Shown here piece by piece: positions 1 through 12,480 of a stretch of 64,000 bases of DNA. Source of the stretch: Silene latifolia (Eukaryota; Streptophyta; Magnoliopsida; Caryophyllales; Caryophyllaceae); assembly GCF_048544455.1 (NCBI RefSeq), contig NC_133538.1:448955311-449019310 (forward strand), written 5' to 3'. The notes beneath the pieces were generated by a model, which saw only the letters and a program-made list of their open reading frames with translations, was not told the origin of the DNA and did not search any database. The position numbers and the translations under genes are program-made. Position 1 is the first letter of the stretch, and every line of letters begins with the position of its first letter.

Positions 1-143
1 ATACCCTATTTCAAGGAAATTGGGGTCTTGCCAAAACTTAGAAACATCCAACATTAAAGCACAAAGAGAAAAGTAAGGATGCATCAACAAAAGGTCGTCC
101 GCTGTCCTCATCTAAGCGGGGTTTTGACAACCGAGACAAGGAG
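1..143. other. Left flank of the CACTA element, unassigned
   Basis: This is unassigned flanking DNA with no coding sequence or repeat I recognise. Its last three bases, GAG, are repeated directly after the right end of the CACTA element, so this was the pre-insertion neighbour of the sequence that now begins at 29093. Confidence 0.5.
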
Positions 144-360
144 CACTACTACAATTTATGGCTAAAAGAAAGCCCCTTCAAGAACGGTGGATAGCGGAAC
201 TGTTCTCTTTTAAATTTTTAGCTTAGGCGCGTATATAGGATTTCAATAGAGAACGGTTGTATGTTTAGACCGTTCTAGTAGATTAACAAAGAGAACGGTT
301 AGGTTTGACCAACCGTCTTAATAAATAAAAGAGACCGGTTTAAATCTGAAACCATTCTCC
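144..360. repeat. Left terminal inverted repeat and subterminal repeat array
   Basis: The 11-base terminal repeat at 144-154 is followed by about six copies of AGAACGGT, AGAGAACGGTT, ACCGTTCT or AGAGACCGGTT in both orientations between about 180 and 360. In En/Spm such motifs bind the accessory protein TNPA. That role is inferred here from position and repetition. Confidence 0.8.
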
Positions 361-2744
361 TTAATAAAACAAACATCACGGTCTCAATAATTGCGCATTT
401 TATTTTACTAACATTGACATACCATTTATACTTCTACTTCTTTCAAAACCCCTATGCCCTAAAAATTAAAAGATTCATCTCTTCCACCGTCGCTCCTCGT
501 CAGCTGCAACCTCCGTCCTCTGGCCTTCGCTGTTGTTGATCGTCCTTATTGCTGGTAATTATTCACTCTTTATTAACTCATATGTCTGATTCGCATAATT
601 TGGTTGATTGACATCGGCGCTGCTTTAGAGTACGTTTCTGCCTACCCTTACTAAACTAAAGGTCAATCAAAGTTCTGTCCCTGGAATAAATGCTTCAACG
701 TGTTCTTCCTTTTTTCATTCATGGATTAATTGTTAGTTATTCGTCTTTCTAGTAATATTCAATTTTCTAGTTATTTGATTGAGTTATGAATGCATCATTA
801 TCGATATAAATGGTGTTTGATGTATTGTTTGTTTATGTACATCATCTGTTTGGGGTATAATAAGTTTGATTCAGTATTGTTTGATTGAGTATGTACGCAT
901 TTGCCATAATTTCTACTTTTGGGATCAAAACTTTTGTGGTTTGCTTAATTAAAAAAGAACTAGATTCAGCGGATCGCTTTACAATTATATGGTTGAAATT
1001 CGCAATAGGGATTGAAATATTTTCTACTTAGTGTTAAGTATTGGGTTTAGAGTAGAATGACTGACGATTGATTGAATGCACTTTTTGCTTATTAGTTAAT
1101 TATCTGACAGATTGAATTCAAAAATCTGAACATCTAATGTTCCACTGATATATGTTTCTTAGTGATAATTCATATTACTTTTGACAATAGTTTTAGGAAA
1201 TGGAAATTTGTGACTTGGACTTGGTCACATAGAGCATACTCGAGTGGGAGTTTACCACGGCCAAAGCCTATAGTGTCTAGGAGAAAGAAAGTCTGTTTGC
1301 GGTTAGCCGTGTAGTCGTGCTAAGATGTATTGTACTTTATGTGAACACCGGCGAGTTTATGCCTTGAATAATTTCTAAAACAAGAAGATAATTATTTAGT
1401 GAAACTGAGGTTAGTAACTAACTGGAACAAGTCATTAAATAAAATGAAAGGGAATAAAAAAGGGTGTTTTCCATGAATAATGTTAGTATAGAAAATATTT
1501 CCCTATGTATGGCTATTTTAAAAATATTTCCCACCATATAGTCCATGTACGGTTGGATAATCCACACCAAAAAATTGGTACAGAATTGGCATTTACTCAA
1601 TTACAATATAATAATTCCGGTATTATAGAGAACCAATACTGTTGGTTTATTTACAAGCATATTAACTGATCAATATGTGTAAAGATCCGAGTTCAATACT
1701 TCAATTTTTCATTTTTAAATCTCGGCTAGCTATAATGTTATATGACTAATGTCATTATCTTAGTTTAGCTGTGTATGCTATTCAATTCATAAGACATATC
1801 TAATATTTAAATTTATGATGACTAGTATACTTTGTACAAGGCTTTTATGTTGTTGTATACCATATAATTCTTTCTAATTCTTGCCGGATATTTCATGTAA
1901 TCTTCTTGTATAAATGGTTAGAGCTGGTTATTGGTACTTGTGTATCGGGTGCTCACATCCTGGTCATGTTGAACTTGTATATACTTATATAAACTCAAGG
2001 ATGGTGATCCTAACAAAAATTCACAATGATGTTTTAGTTTCTCTTTGTAAATGAAGCTATGTTGAAGTATACTATGAGAACTCTTTTTATTATGTTCATC
2101 AGAAGATGACATGCTAGTTTATAGCTTTATACTTTCTTGTATAGCTTTATACTTTTTTGCATATTAATATCATGGTAAACTTTGATAACTTCATTTAATT
2201 TGGTCATTTGTGAAGAGCGTTTTCACTGTCATCAAAGACCGTCATGTTTGGTGTCTCCAAAAGGCAGAAAATTCATGGAGAAAGTGGAAATGCACCTTAG
2301 TCCATGAGTGACTATACCACAAGATGGGAGCAATACAGAGGACACGACCAGAGTTTTATAACCACATAATAGTAAGTTCCATTTCTTATTTTTTATTTTG
2401 TTTAGTTCACTTATTTTTATGAACCATTTGAACAAGTTTAGTTCAAATTGTTGTAGGTATTTGAGTGAACTTACTAAGAGTCTGAGACTATGAAGTCCAC
2501 TAGTTTTTATGGATTCTTGTACTTCAAGCCGTTGTCTAAATTTGCAGCTGTAAGTAGTGAAAATTATCGATCAGATTATATTGCTAGAGATATGACATGT
2601 ACGAAGTGTGGTAGGGGTCGAAAACTTATATTTGCAGCTTATCCGGAAGGGTAAACATAAACTTTTGCGTTTTCAAATTTCTATTTATTTATTCCAAGCT
2701 AATTACGTGAAAATATTCTCATTATTCACTTTTTTAAATCGAAG
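361..2744. other. CACTA interior with no assignable gene
   Basis: About 2.4 kb of AT-rich sequence holds only short reading frames. A 20-base unit beginning TATAGCTTTATACTTT is tandemly doubled at 2120-2159. The stretch 2245-2380 looks more exon-like in composition and contains a tryptophan- and lysine-rich run, but I cannot tie it to a family. It presumably contains upstream exons or introns of the captured gene. Confidence 0.4.
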
Positions 2745-3170
2745 CGATCATTGGATAATGTTGGCTGCGATTATTCGAGGTGAAAGTATAGTGTATTGGT
2801 GTGATCCACTTGAATATCTGGGACCTTGACAGTTTTTCGTGGAAACAATTACTAGGTAAATAATTTATTGATTATGCTTTATATTAGTTATTTTAGTTAT
2901 GTATAAAGTGACGACTTATTTTAGTTAAATGAAATATAGGGCCTTCGAGAAAAGAAACACTATCGATCCACTTGCCGGGTTCAAAAACCACTTACTTGGA
3001 AATTAATTGAGGTATTATATATTCTTAATTGTCCAGATTAGCTATAATCTCAGTTAGTATCTTTGCATCCGTCTTTCCCTGCACCTTCCACGAAATACTC
3101 TTTGTTTTGTTATTTTTGTCTTGGCATAGTAAATACTGTAAAACCATAGCAACAAGGTAGTAGTTACACC

Positions 3171-3220
3171 AGCTATTTTTCCAGTGTTTCTTTCTAGCTA
3201 TTTTTCTAGTGTTTCTTTCT
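3171..3220. repeat. 25-base tandem duplication
   Basis: Two adjacent 25-base units (3171-3195 and 3196-3220) differ at one base. They lie in the long intron of the ULP1-like pseudogene. Confidence 0.85.
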
Positions 3221-3851
3221 TGCATTTTCTATGAGATGACCAATGAACCTTCCTCCAAAGACTATATGTCCTCCCTTGAATACTTAACCACTGGCAAACC
3301 AACAATTGAAAAAAAAAATGAGTATGGGATTCCATATCAGATGTGCACAACACACTTCGGTTTATCAAACATAGCTCCTATGACATATTTGATTTAACGG
3401 TGGGTAACTTGAATTCTATGGCCTTTGCAATTTTCAAATTGTGAAATTGTGCGCTGGTATTACCTCCTTTATCCAAATAGCTTTATTAGTCCATCTTACT
3501 CATGGAAAATGAGGTCTAAAGATCTCATAAGTTGCCCCTAAGCTTACTTTATCACCCTTAATAATTGTTTTTATAATAGGGAGTAGATATAATATGTATA
3601 TCTCATCCCGAGTTTCTATTTTAGTGTTCTCGTCAGCCTGTTAGGACGTATTATGAGGATATTATGTTTGCTGATATATGTTGGAGATTAAAGAAAGATA
3701 TATTAATATTCTCCCAAATGTATGTTTTTTTTCTTTACTTTAATCATTTCCATCTCTTTGTTTTTCGCATTTCCATCTTAGGTAATTATTTTACTTTACA
3801 CATCTTATGTAGTATATTAACTACATTTTTTTGGGTGTCGTGTGTATATAG

Positions 3852-4836
3852 TGTTGGGGCTGGTGTCCTCTACAGTTAGTGCAATAACATTTAAATCTCT
3901 AAAAGGATCAAAGGGTATACTTTTGTATTATTATCAGTTGGTCCACGTTTATCAATAACGGCTGGCTTGCTAGATAAGTTTGACGTTATTGTCATACTGA
4001 TGGCGGTGATCAACTGGTCCCTAAAAGTCACACCTATAGGATACGTTTGAGAGATGTGACGGTATGAAAATACAGTCATGTTGATGCCTAATTTGACTAA
4101 GCAGTTAGTCGGAGTTATTGACTAATAATTAGTCAAACGCGATGTTGAGATAATTATTTAATACGGATTAAATAATAATGGCTAAGGCGAATTAAGCAGT
4201 TAATTCGTAAATTAAATATAAACGGTTATATTTAATTAATGTATATTGAATTAATTAATTATACAATATTGTCATTGTCGGACAAGTATTAATATATCGA
4301 CTGAGTCATGTTACTAGTTGATATTTTAATAACCGATATCCGATGACGATTTATAATAAAAATCCCGTCATATACATTTTAGCATTTTGAGTCGGATCAC
4401 GAGTTTAAAAAATAAGGAGGAAGTGAAAGCCCACTCCCTCCCCTTGGCTCACGGTTTGGACAAACCAAACAAAAGGAGAGGCTCTCTCTCCTTTTGCCCT
4501 AATTCATTCATTTGAAAGAAAATTAGGGTTTTGGAGCTCTCTTCTCTGAAATCCTAGATCTCTCATCGAAAAACCTCACAAAAAGGCTCTCTCAATATTG
4601 CAAGACAATTAGAGAGCAATTCTTGCACAAGGGGCATAGTCTCAGACGATCTTGGGTGCAACGATTAGGAGGAAATCTACTTTGATTTCTGTTCTTAGGC
4701 CGAATTTCAAAGGACCCGAGGTTGATTCTTGTTCTTTATCGTTTCTCTATTGTTTTTCGTTTATGACCATAAATCGCATGTTAAACTTACATTATAGTCC
4801 TAAAATTTAAGGGATATTTACGGATATTTCCCTACA
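3852..4836 (+). repeat. 5' LTR of the outer copia
   Basis: The LTR is 985 bases, begins TG and ends CA, and pairs with 27326-28310. The part around 3930-4041 is the island shared with otherwise different copia LTRs elsewhere in the window. Confidence 0.95.
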
Positions 4837-4838
4837 AG

Positions 4839-4850
4839 TGGTATCAGAGC
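4839..4850 (+). promoter_or_regulatory. Primer binding site (initiator Met tRNA) of the outer copia
   Basis: TGGTATCAGAGC starts two bases after the 5' LTR. It is complementary to the 3' end of plant initiator methionine tRNA, the usual copia primer. Confidence 0.93.
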
Positions 4851-6630
4851 GAGGCCACGTAAATTTTTCATTGTGATTTTCATTAAACGAATTGAATCGA
4901 TATTTTTTTTGCATAAAAAAAAAACCGTGCGGCCGAATCATTATTCACGGCTGTTTTTTTTTTTTTTTTGCATTGGGAGCCGTGCCACACGGCTTACTGG
5001 TGATCAGTCTCAATCGTCTGATTTTGTTTTTCGATTTGTTTTTGCATATTGTTATTTTAAACGATAATCATAGCAATGTGTTAAGATTTTGTCAATTGTA
5101 ATTTTGTTTTAATACGGATTATGTTCAAATTGCAATTGGTGTTTTTTTGTTCAATTGTTGGTTTTGGCCGAGCTAATAAAAATTTTGAGCCGCTGAAATT
5201 TTTTTTTTTCCTTGCTCTCTTTTGCTCTCGGCAATTCGCTGAAAAAAAAAAAAAATTTGATGTTTTTTTTGTCACGGTCCAGCCGTGAAAAAGAAAAAAA
5301 AAAAAATTTCGTGTTCATTTTTTTTTTTCGGCCCTATTGTGTAAACAATACGGATTTTTGCACTCGCTTGATAGTGAAACGGTTCACTCACGTACCATTT
5401 AGTTATTTTAAAGCGATTTAAAGTAACGGATTATCATGGATTAAAATTAAGTTGATTAAAGCGGTTTTGTCACATAATTTTAATCATTAAAGGTGGTTTG
5501 GATAAATTTAACATAATTACGGAATTATGTCACGAATAAATTTTATTTTAGTTGATGCATTTTTATTTATCGTTATTTTGAATGCCTTGAATGTTTTTTT
5601 TAATTACGTATTTAATTTTACAAACGGTTGTAACTTAGTGTGGCCTTAGTAGAACGTGTTACCGTAATGATGGAACACGGTCTTGGTTGTATTTTGAGAT
5701 CTTGAATCTCCGTTTTGGTTTTTCCTTGTAATTACAGTTTTTTATTTAGAATGTAAATAGGTTTATTTTTGTAAATTTTAATTGTAATTTTGAGAAGACC
5801 AAAGATGGAGATCAGATGCTCACTCCCGCTGCATGGACAAAGATGGAACATCAAGACAAGCTTCTCGGGTTCAACGGTGGATTCCAAAGTTGTATTATGT
5901 TCTTTTTACTAATATAGGCAACACTAGGACTTTTATTTACGTTTTGCATTCTTTTATTTATTTTATCGTAACGATAGTTTGCATCATTTTCCGCCTAAAA
6001 CCAAAACACCTAATAATTGCATGAAAACTGACTCATATAGAGGTCACGCATTAGTTTTCTTTGATATACAGATATCACATGTTTTTAATTAAGCCATCAC
6101 CTAAGTTAATTCATTCACGTAATGCTAGTTTTTCGTTCACTTAAAATGAATTAAAACTAAGTTGATGGGATCTTCCTCGTATAACCAAAAATTGAGAATA
6201 GTCTTTATAGGTCAAACTCCAATGAATCCCTCCTTCGTCGGTAGGCATAATATGACCCCTTCTACGTCGGGTAAGTTGGAACTGATTGACTTATTTTATC
6301 TCAACACTATGGTCACTCGTACGATCCTGTGATTATGGTGGACTATAGATAGGATTTACGGAAATCTATCGACCAAGAGATCTAACGATAGAACTAGCTA
6401 AACAGTTGGCTTATCAATTTACGGAAATTGAGTCTTGGGATCACTTGTATTATTCTTGAGGGAGATCAATTATGCAAGTGCAATGAGTCTACACGATTAA
6501 AATGAATTTTAAATAGACTTAAATCACCTCGATGAGTTGCTTATTTCGTTTTGTTTTTCCTTTCTTTTTCAAAGTAGATCACGATCACTTAAATCGCTAA
6601 TAACAAAATGGTGGTCGTGCCGACGACCTA
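4851..6630 (+). other. Long untranslated leader of the outer copia
   Basis: About 1.8 kb of leader with no conserved coding sequence. Runs of A and T up to about 17 bases between 4900 and 5330 alternate with short CCGTG/CACGG inverted motifs. The inner copy has the same leader at 14897-16915. Short reading frames across the homopolymers are not supported as genes. Confidence 0.75.
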
Positions 6631-9037
6631 ATGCCAAGTGCCACATTGGACCGTGAGTCCTGGCTTCGGATCTTCATGAATCGATGAATCGGTCTACTCG
6701 ATCAAGAATGATGGATCAAACTTCGCGGGACCGGGAGGCGGCATTACGGAATGCTGCCGCTGCTGACGGGAAGCTCAAATATCTGACAGAGCCCATCCCG
6801 TCAAACCCAGGCCCCACGGCTAGAGCTAACGAGATCGCCAAGTATAACGATTTCGTCATGGAAGCGGGTGCGATTAAAAACGTACTCATTTTTGCAATGG
6901 AATCCAATTTGCAGAAACGCTTCATAGCCCAAGGTGCAAATAAGATTTTCACCACGCTCACTAAGGAATTCTCGAAAGCACCGAGAATCGTGACCTATGA
7001 GCATACCACTCGCTTCTTTGATGCGAAACTCTAGAAGGGCCAACCGGTTAGCCCACACATTCTCAGCATGATTGAGAATGTCGAGAGACTGGAGGCACTT
7101 GATTGTAAAATCAACGAGAACATCGTGATTGACCGCATGCTTCATTCACTCCACGATGGTTTTGCGCTCTTTAGAGCGAATTACTATATGAATGATTTGA
7201 AGAAAAGTCCTCATGAACTACACTCTCTACTCGTACAGACCGAGAAGGATATGAAGTTTAGTGGGAGCTTGAAACAGGATGTTCTCGTTGTGTCAAACAA
7301 GGGCAAGGGTAAGGGCAAAGCTCAGGCAGACCTAGCGGTAGGCAAACCGAAGTTTAAGAAGTCGGGATCAGGTAAGAGTGGGCCTGGTGAGTCGAGCACC
7401 TCATCAGGCGCGACAAAGAGCAAGACCGAAAACATGGAATGCCATCACTGCCACAAGACTGGGCATTGGAGGCGTACATGTCCTGTTTACCATGAGGACA
7501 TAAAAGCAGGTCGCGTTAAACCTGTTGGTATGTCTTCTTCCCCTTCTACTTTTATTCATATGATTGAGATTAACCACGCAAGTTACGGAACTTGGGTACT
7601 AGATACTGGTTGTGGTTCTCATCTGTATAATCATGTGCAGGGGCTCCGAAACATCGAACCCCTCGTAAAGGGTGAGGTGGACCTGCGTGTCGGGAATGGA
7701 GCACGAGTGGCTGCCGTCTCGAGGGGAACATACGTGATCCAGCTTCCTAGCGGATTTGAGTTATTTTTATATAACTGCTATTATGTACCCAGGCTTTCTA
7801 AAAACATTATTTTAGTTTCTGCACTTGATAAACTTGGTTTTTCATTTGTAATAGAGAATAATACTTGCATTTTCTTATTACACGATATGATTTATGGCAA
7901 GGCAGTCTCCATGAATGGAATTTATGTTTTAGATCAGACCACCGAAATATTACACGTAATGAATAAGAAGTTAAAGGTTGGTGACAAAGATCAAACGTAT
8001 CTATAGCACTGCCGTATGGGACACATTAATGAGAAACGCGTAAAACAGCTCATAAACAATGGAGCTATCTCGGCCTTTGATTTTCAATCATTTGGCACGT
8101 GTGAATCATGTCTCATTGGTAAGATGACTCGAATTTCCTTCAAAGGTGTTGGAATGCGCGCTGCTGACCTATTAGGACTCATACATACGGATGTGTGTGG
8201 ACCTATGTCAATCACCGCACGAGAAGGCTATAGGTATTTCATCACTTTCACGGATGATTTAAGTAGATATGGCTATGTCTACTTAATGAAGCACAAAAGT
8301 GAATCCTTTGAGAAATTCAAGGAATACCAGAATCGGGTACAGAACCTACTAGGTAGAAAAATTAAATCACTGCGATCAGACCGTGGTGGCGAGTATCTTT
8401 CTCACGAGTTTGATCAACACCTCAAAGACTGTGGGATTGCCTTGCAGTTAACTCCACCTGGAACACCTCAGTTGAATGGTGTGTCCGAAAGGAGAAATCG
8501 AACACTACTTGATATGGTTCGATCCATGATGAGTCACACCGTGTTGCCTGACTCATTGTGGGGTTATGCTCTTCTGTCAGCTGCTCTAATACTTAACCGA
8601 AGTCCGCCTAAAGCTGTTGACAAGACTCCATATGAACTATGGAAGGGAATGGTCCCTAACTTGTCCTTTATACAGGTTTGGGCTGCGAGGCTTATGTCAA
8701 GTAGAGACACGAGGTCAAGCTCGGCCCACGATCGGTCAAGACATACTTTATAGGTTATCCTAAAGGAACGCTTGGTCATTACTTTTATTCGCCAACCGAA
8801 CAACGTGTATTTGTTGCGGCTAGTGCGACATTCTTAGAGAAGGAATTTCTCGAGAATGCAAAGAGTAATAGAACCTTCGAGCTATCGGAGATTCCAGAAC
8901 CAAATACCGAGCAACCATTGGAGGAACAAATTCCTTCAATCCCGGCTGCGGTTAATATTCCTGAGGAACCTAGGAGGTCGGGAAGAGTCTCTATTCCTCG
9001 GGACAGATACATTGGTATGGTCGAGGAACATGACATA
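6631..9037 (+). pseudogene. gag-pol: Outer copia gag-protease-integrase (broken)
   Basis: The likely original start is the ATG at 6631, the counterpart of the inner copy's start. Gag forms the particle: its core spans about 6840-7260 and a CX2CX4HX4C zinc knuckle (CHHCHKTGHWRRTC) lies near 7440. The protease motif DTG is in WVLDTGCGSHL near 7600. Integrase has an HX4H-CX2C finger (8007-8130) and the D, D, E residues in HTDVCGPM, RSDRGGEY and GVSERRNR. Damage relative to the inner copy includes a one-base loss near 6682, TAG at 7032, TAG at 8004 and a one-base loss near 8680. Between these the frame is continuous from 6684 to about 8680. At 9037 the sequence is cut by the inner copia and resumes at 17928. 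The mixture of intact motifs and stops indicates a recently dead copy. Confidence 0.9.
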
Positions 9038-10030
9038 TGTGGGTTAATATCCGTATACTACCCTTTAATTGTAGGATTATAACGCAAAATATATATGTAG
9101 TTTATAGTCATAAAACGAAAAACATGATGAAAACGATAAAGATGTAGAAATAACCTTCGGTCCTAGTGCAAAAGGCAATGAGAGATCAAGTTAGATCTCC
9201 TCCTAATCGTTGCACCCAAGATATCCGAGTAATGCCCTTGTGCTAGAGATAATCCCCTAATTGCCTTGCAATATCGAGGGGATTGTTTTGTGAGTTTGTG
9301 TAGGATGAGAGATCCGGAATTTTGGGAGGCACAATTCCCAAAACCCTAATTATTTTTGTCAAATGAAAAATTAGGTTAGACAAAGAGGAGAGAACTCCCC
9401 TTTTGTCTTGTGATGGCTCGGCCAAACCGTGGAGAGGGAGCCTCATGGGCTTTCTAATTTCCTCTTCACTTAAACTTGTGGTCCGGTCCATAGCTTACTA
9501 AGTGTGTACGACGCGGTTTCATTATAAATTGTTATCGGTTATCGGAAATTAAGGCATCAACTAATAATACGGGTCGATTGAATTCTTAATACATGTCCGA
9601 CAAAACAGTATTGTATAATTATATTCAATACACATTTAATTAAATATAAAACGTTTATATTCAATTTTACGAATTAACTGATTAATTCGCCTTTAGCCCA
9701 TGATATTTAATCCGTATTAAATATAAGATCTCAACATCACATTTTGACTAATTTATTAGTCAAATAACTCGAACTAACTGGTTAGTCAAATTTGGCATCT
9801 ACATGACTGTATTTTCATACCGTCACATCACTCAAGACGTATCCTATAGGTGTGACTTTTAGGGACCAGTTGATCACCGCCATCTGTATGACAATAACGT
9901 CAAACTTATCTAGCAAGCCAACCGTTATTGATAAACGTGGATCAATTGATTATGATACAAAGTATACCCTTTGATCCTTTTAGAGGTTTATAAGTCCTTG
10001 CACTAACCGTTAAGGACACTAACCCCAACA
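9038..10030 (-). repeat. 3' LTR of the inner copia
   Basis: This 993-base LTR is paired with 16930-17922. On the + strand it reads TGTGGG...CCAACA. The conserved copia LTR island lies at about 9838-9950. Confidence 0.95.
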
Positions 10031-10889
10031 AGCTCCCACTTGTCCGTACAAGTGTATGTGCAATGACGTTATCCGCACTAACTGGAGGACACAAGCTCCA
10101 ACAAACTCCCACTTGTCCGTACAAGTGTATGTGCGATAACCGATTCTCATATTCATTTAAAATTTCTCCCACTCAATGTAAAACAATTTGCAGATCTGGA
10201 TCCACAAAGGTCGTATTTTACAATCGATCTGTATCTAGAGTGGTTTCCCCGACTAGAGAGTAACTCAACTGATAAAACGAATCCGTATCCGAGCATGGCC
10301 ATGCATTTCGATTCTGACTCCTCGAGTGGCCCTGAGAAATATCGAGTACCCGATAAAGGCTGAATATTTCCTTCAACTCGAACTCCTTCCGATCTAAGCA
10401 CACATGAAATGACCCGAAAAAAATCTACTTGGCCCCCTTTTACGGATGACCGTGAGAAAGAAACCAAAGTCACCCAAAATCTGCCGTAGTCTCAAGAGAC
10501 AAATATAGTCAAAGAATCGACTCTTAGGATCACCATGGAAGTCCTATCCACGACCGGGCAGCGAATGTTATAAAACATTTAGGACTCCACGTCGATGTCA
10601 CAATAGTGTCCTACGAAATATCCGTATAAATCGCCTCTGTGATTGGTCAGTCAACCTGTTGACTTATGGCTAGTTGAACCCACCATCAACCAACGTCACA
10701 AAATAATTGCCAGAGTTATCAGCTCATGTGGGCAATTAAGGACTAAAAATATAATGTTTTTGCAGTTCACTTTGTGGTGTTCAAAATTTGTCGTACAAAT
10801 CCACATGAAAAACAAAATATATATAAAATATCAAAACGATGATGTTGTATAGAGTACAAAAACGAATGAATCTAATCCATAAAAGAGTA
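10031..10889 (-). other. 3' untranslated region of the inner copia with conserved blocks and doubled purine tract
   Basis: About 0.86 kb separates the RNase H stop from the 3' LTR. The purine tract next to the LTR (read as ACAAGTGGGAGCT on the - strand) occurs twice, at about 10031-10050 and 10104-10122, each copy with an LTR-start-like sequence beyond it. Conserved motifs at 10234-10264, 10290-10309 and 10319-10337 recur in the other copia elements of the window. No protein-coding potential is evident. Confidence 0.75.
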
Positions 10890-12480
10890 CTACAACTTAG
10901 GAACACGTTTAATTCCCATGGAATTAACGTGCCCTTCATGCTTATCTTGTCGTAATGCTTTAGTGAGAGGATCTGCTATGTTATCATCTCAGAGCAATCT
11001 TTTCTATCACTACTTCCTTTTGCTCCACGTAATCCCGGATTAGATGAGCTTTCCGTTGTACATGTCTAGACTTGTTGCTAGACTTTGGCTCCTTAGCCTG
11101 GAAGATGGCACCACTATTGTCGCAATAGATGGTGATCGGGTCATTCGAACTAGGCACTACGGATAGTCCATGTAAGAATTGACGCATCCATATCGCTTCC
11201 TTTGTAGCTTCCGGACGCGGCATAGTACTCGGACTCGGTCGTAGAATCTGTTTGAATCGTTTGCTTGGAACTCTTCCACCGATCTGCAGCGCCATTAAGA
11301 GTAAAAACGAATCCGGGACCGAGATTTGAGTCATCTCGATCCGTTTGGAAGCTAGCATCTGCGTAACCGGTTGCGCATAGCTTTGGAGAGCCTCCATAAG
11401 TCAATGCCCAATCTTTAGTCCTCCGGAGGTACTTAAGAATGTTCTTGACAGCTAACCAGTGTGATTCACCTGGATGCTGTTGGAATCGACTTGTCATACT
11501 CAATGCATATGCCACGTCAGGACGTGTGCATATCATGGCATACATGATAGATCCTATTGCCGAGGCATAAGGAATCCGTGCCATGCGCTCTTTCTCTTCC
11601 GGTGTCTCTGGTGCCTGAGACCTGCTCAAATGCACCCCTGGAGCCATAGGAAGGAACCCCTTCTTGGAGTTAGTCATGCTGAATCTCTCTAGGACTTTGT
11701 CTATGTAAGACTCTGATCGAGAGATAACATCCGTCGTGATCTATCTCGATAGATACGGATGCCCAGAATTCTTTGTGCCTCACCCAGATCTTTCATCTGG
11801 AAATGGTTTTTCAACCATACTTTCACCGAAGTTAAGAGAGGTATGTCATTCCCAATCAGGAGCATGTCGTCAACATACAATATTAGAAAGACAATCTTGC
11901 TCCCACTCGACTTGATATATAGACATGGTTCCTCGACAGATCGAGTAAATCCATTTTCTTTTATCACTTGGTCGAAGCGATGATTCCAACTCCTTGATGC
12001 TTGCTTAAGTCCATAAATGGAACGCTTAAGCTTGCACACTTTCTTAGGATGTTCTGGATCGATGAAACCTTCGGGTTGTACCATGTACAACTCTTCCTCC
12101 AAAAAGCCGTTTAAGAAGGCGGTTTTCACGTCCATTTGCCAAATTTCATAGTCATGAAAAGCGGCAATCGCTAAGATAATCCGAATGGAACGCAGCATGA
12201 CTACGGGTGCAAAAATCTCATCGTAGTGCAAACCTGGCACTTGGGTGAAACCTTTAGCAACTAGTCGTGCTTTGTAGATATCTTGTTGACCTTCCACAGA
12301 ATGCTTTATCTTGTAAAGCCATTTGCATTGAAGGGGACGAACCTTAGCGGTAAGTCAACAAGATCCCGTGACGTTGTTCTCATACATGGAGTCCATCTCG
12401 GATTGCATGGCCTCAAGCCATAGCTTTGAGTCAGAACTGGTCATGGCACCTTTATAGGTTGCGGGTTCACTACTCGTTAA
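10890..12480 (-). pseudogene. pol: Inner copia reverse transcriptase and RNase H (broken)
   Basis: On the - strand, RT spans about 12297-11700 and continues to about 11400. It includes the catalytic LYVDDMLLIGND box and the upstream WQMDVKTAFLNG segment. RNase H shows GYADASF, STTESEYY and IYCDNSGAI, the usual acidic residues, and runs to a stop at 10890-10892. These enzymes copy the RNA genome into DNA and remove the RNA strand. The reading is broken by frameshifts near 12330, 11700, 11230 and 10985. The outer copy has the matching segments at 17928-19185 and 26160-26488. Confidence 0.9.

Noticed and set aside
3025..3225. A - strand reading frame with CNYYLVAMVLQYLL that resembles the ULP1 catalytic Cys region
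   Set aside because: The true Cys-region counterpart lies on the + strand at 3625-3719 in the correct order with splice sites, so this resemblance is taken as chance.
4839..4850. Initiator Met tRNA gene
   Set aside because: Only the 12 bases complementary to the tRNA 3' end are present, so this is a primer binding site.
6716..7145. Antisense reading frames over copia gag (similar ones at 14390-14837)
   Set aside because: They mirror the conserved sense gag sequence in both copies and have no start context or independent support.
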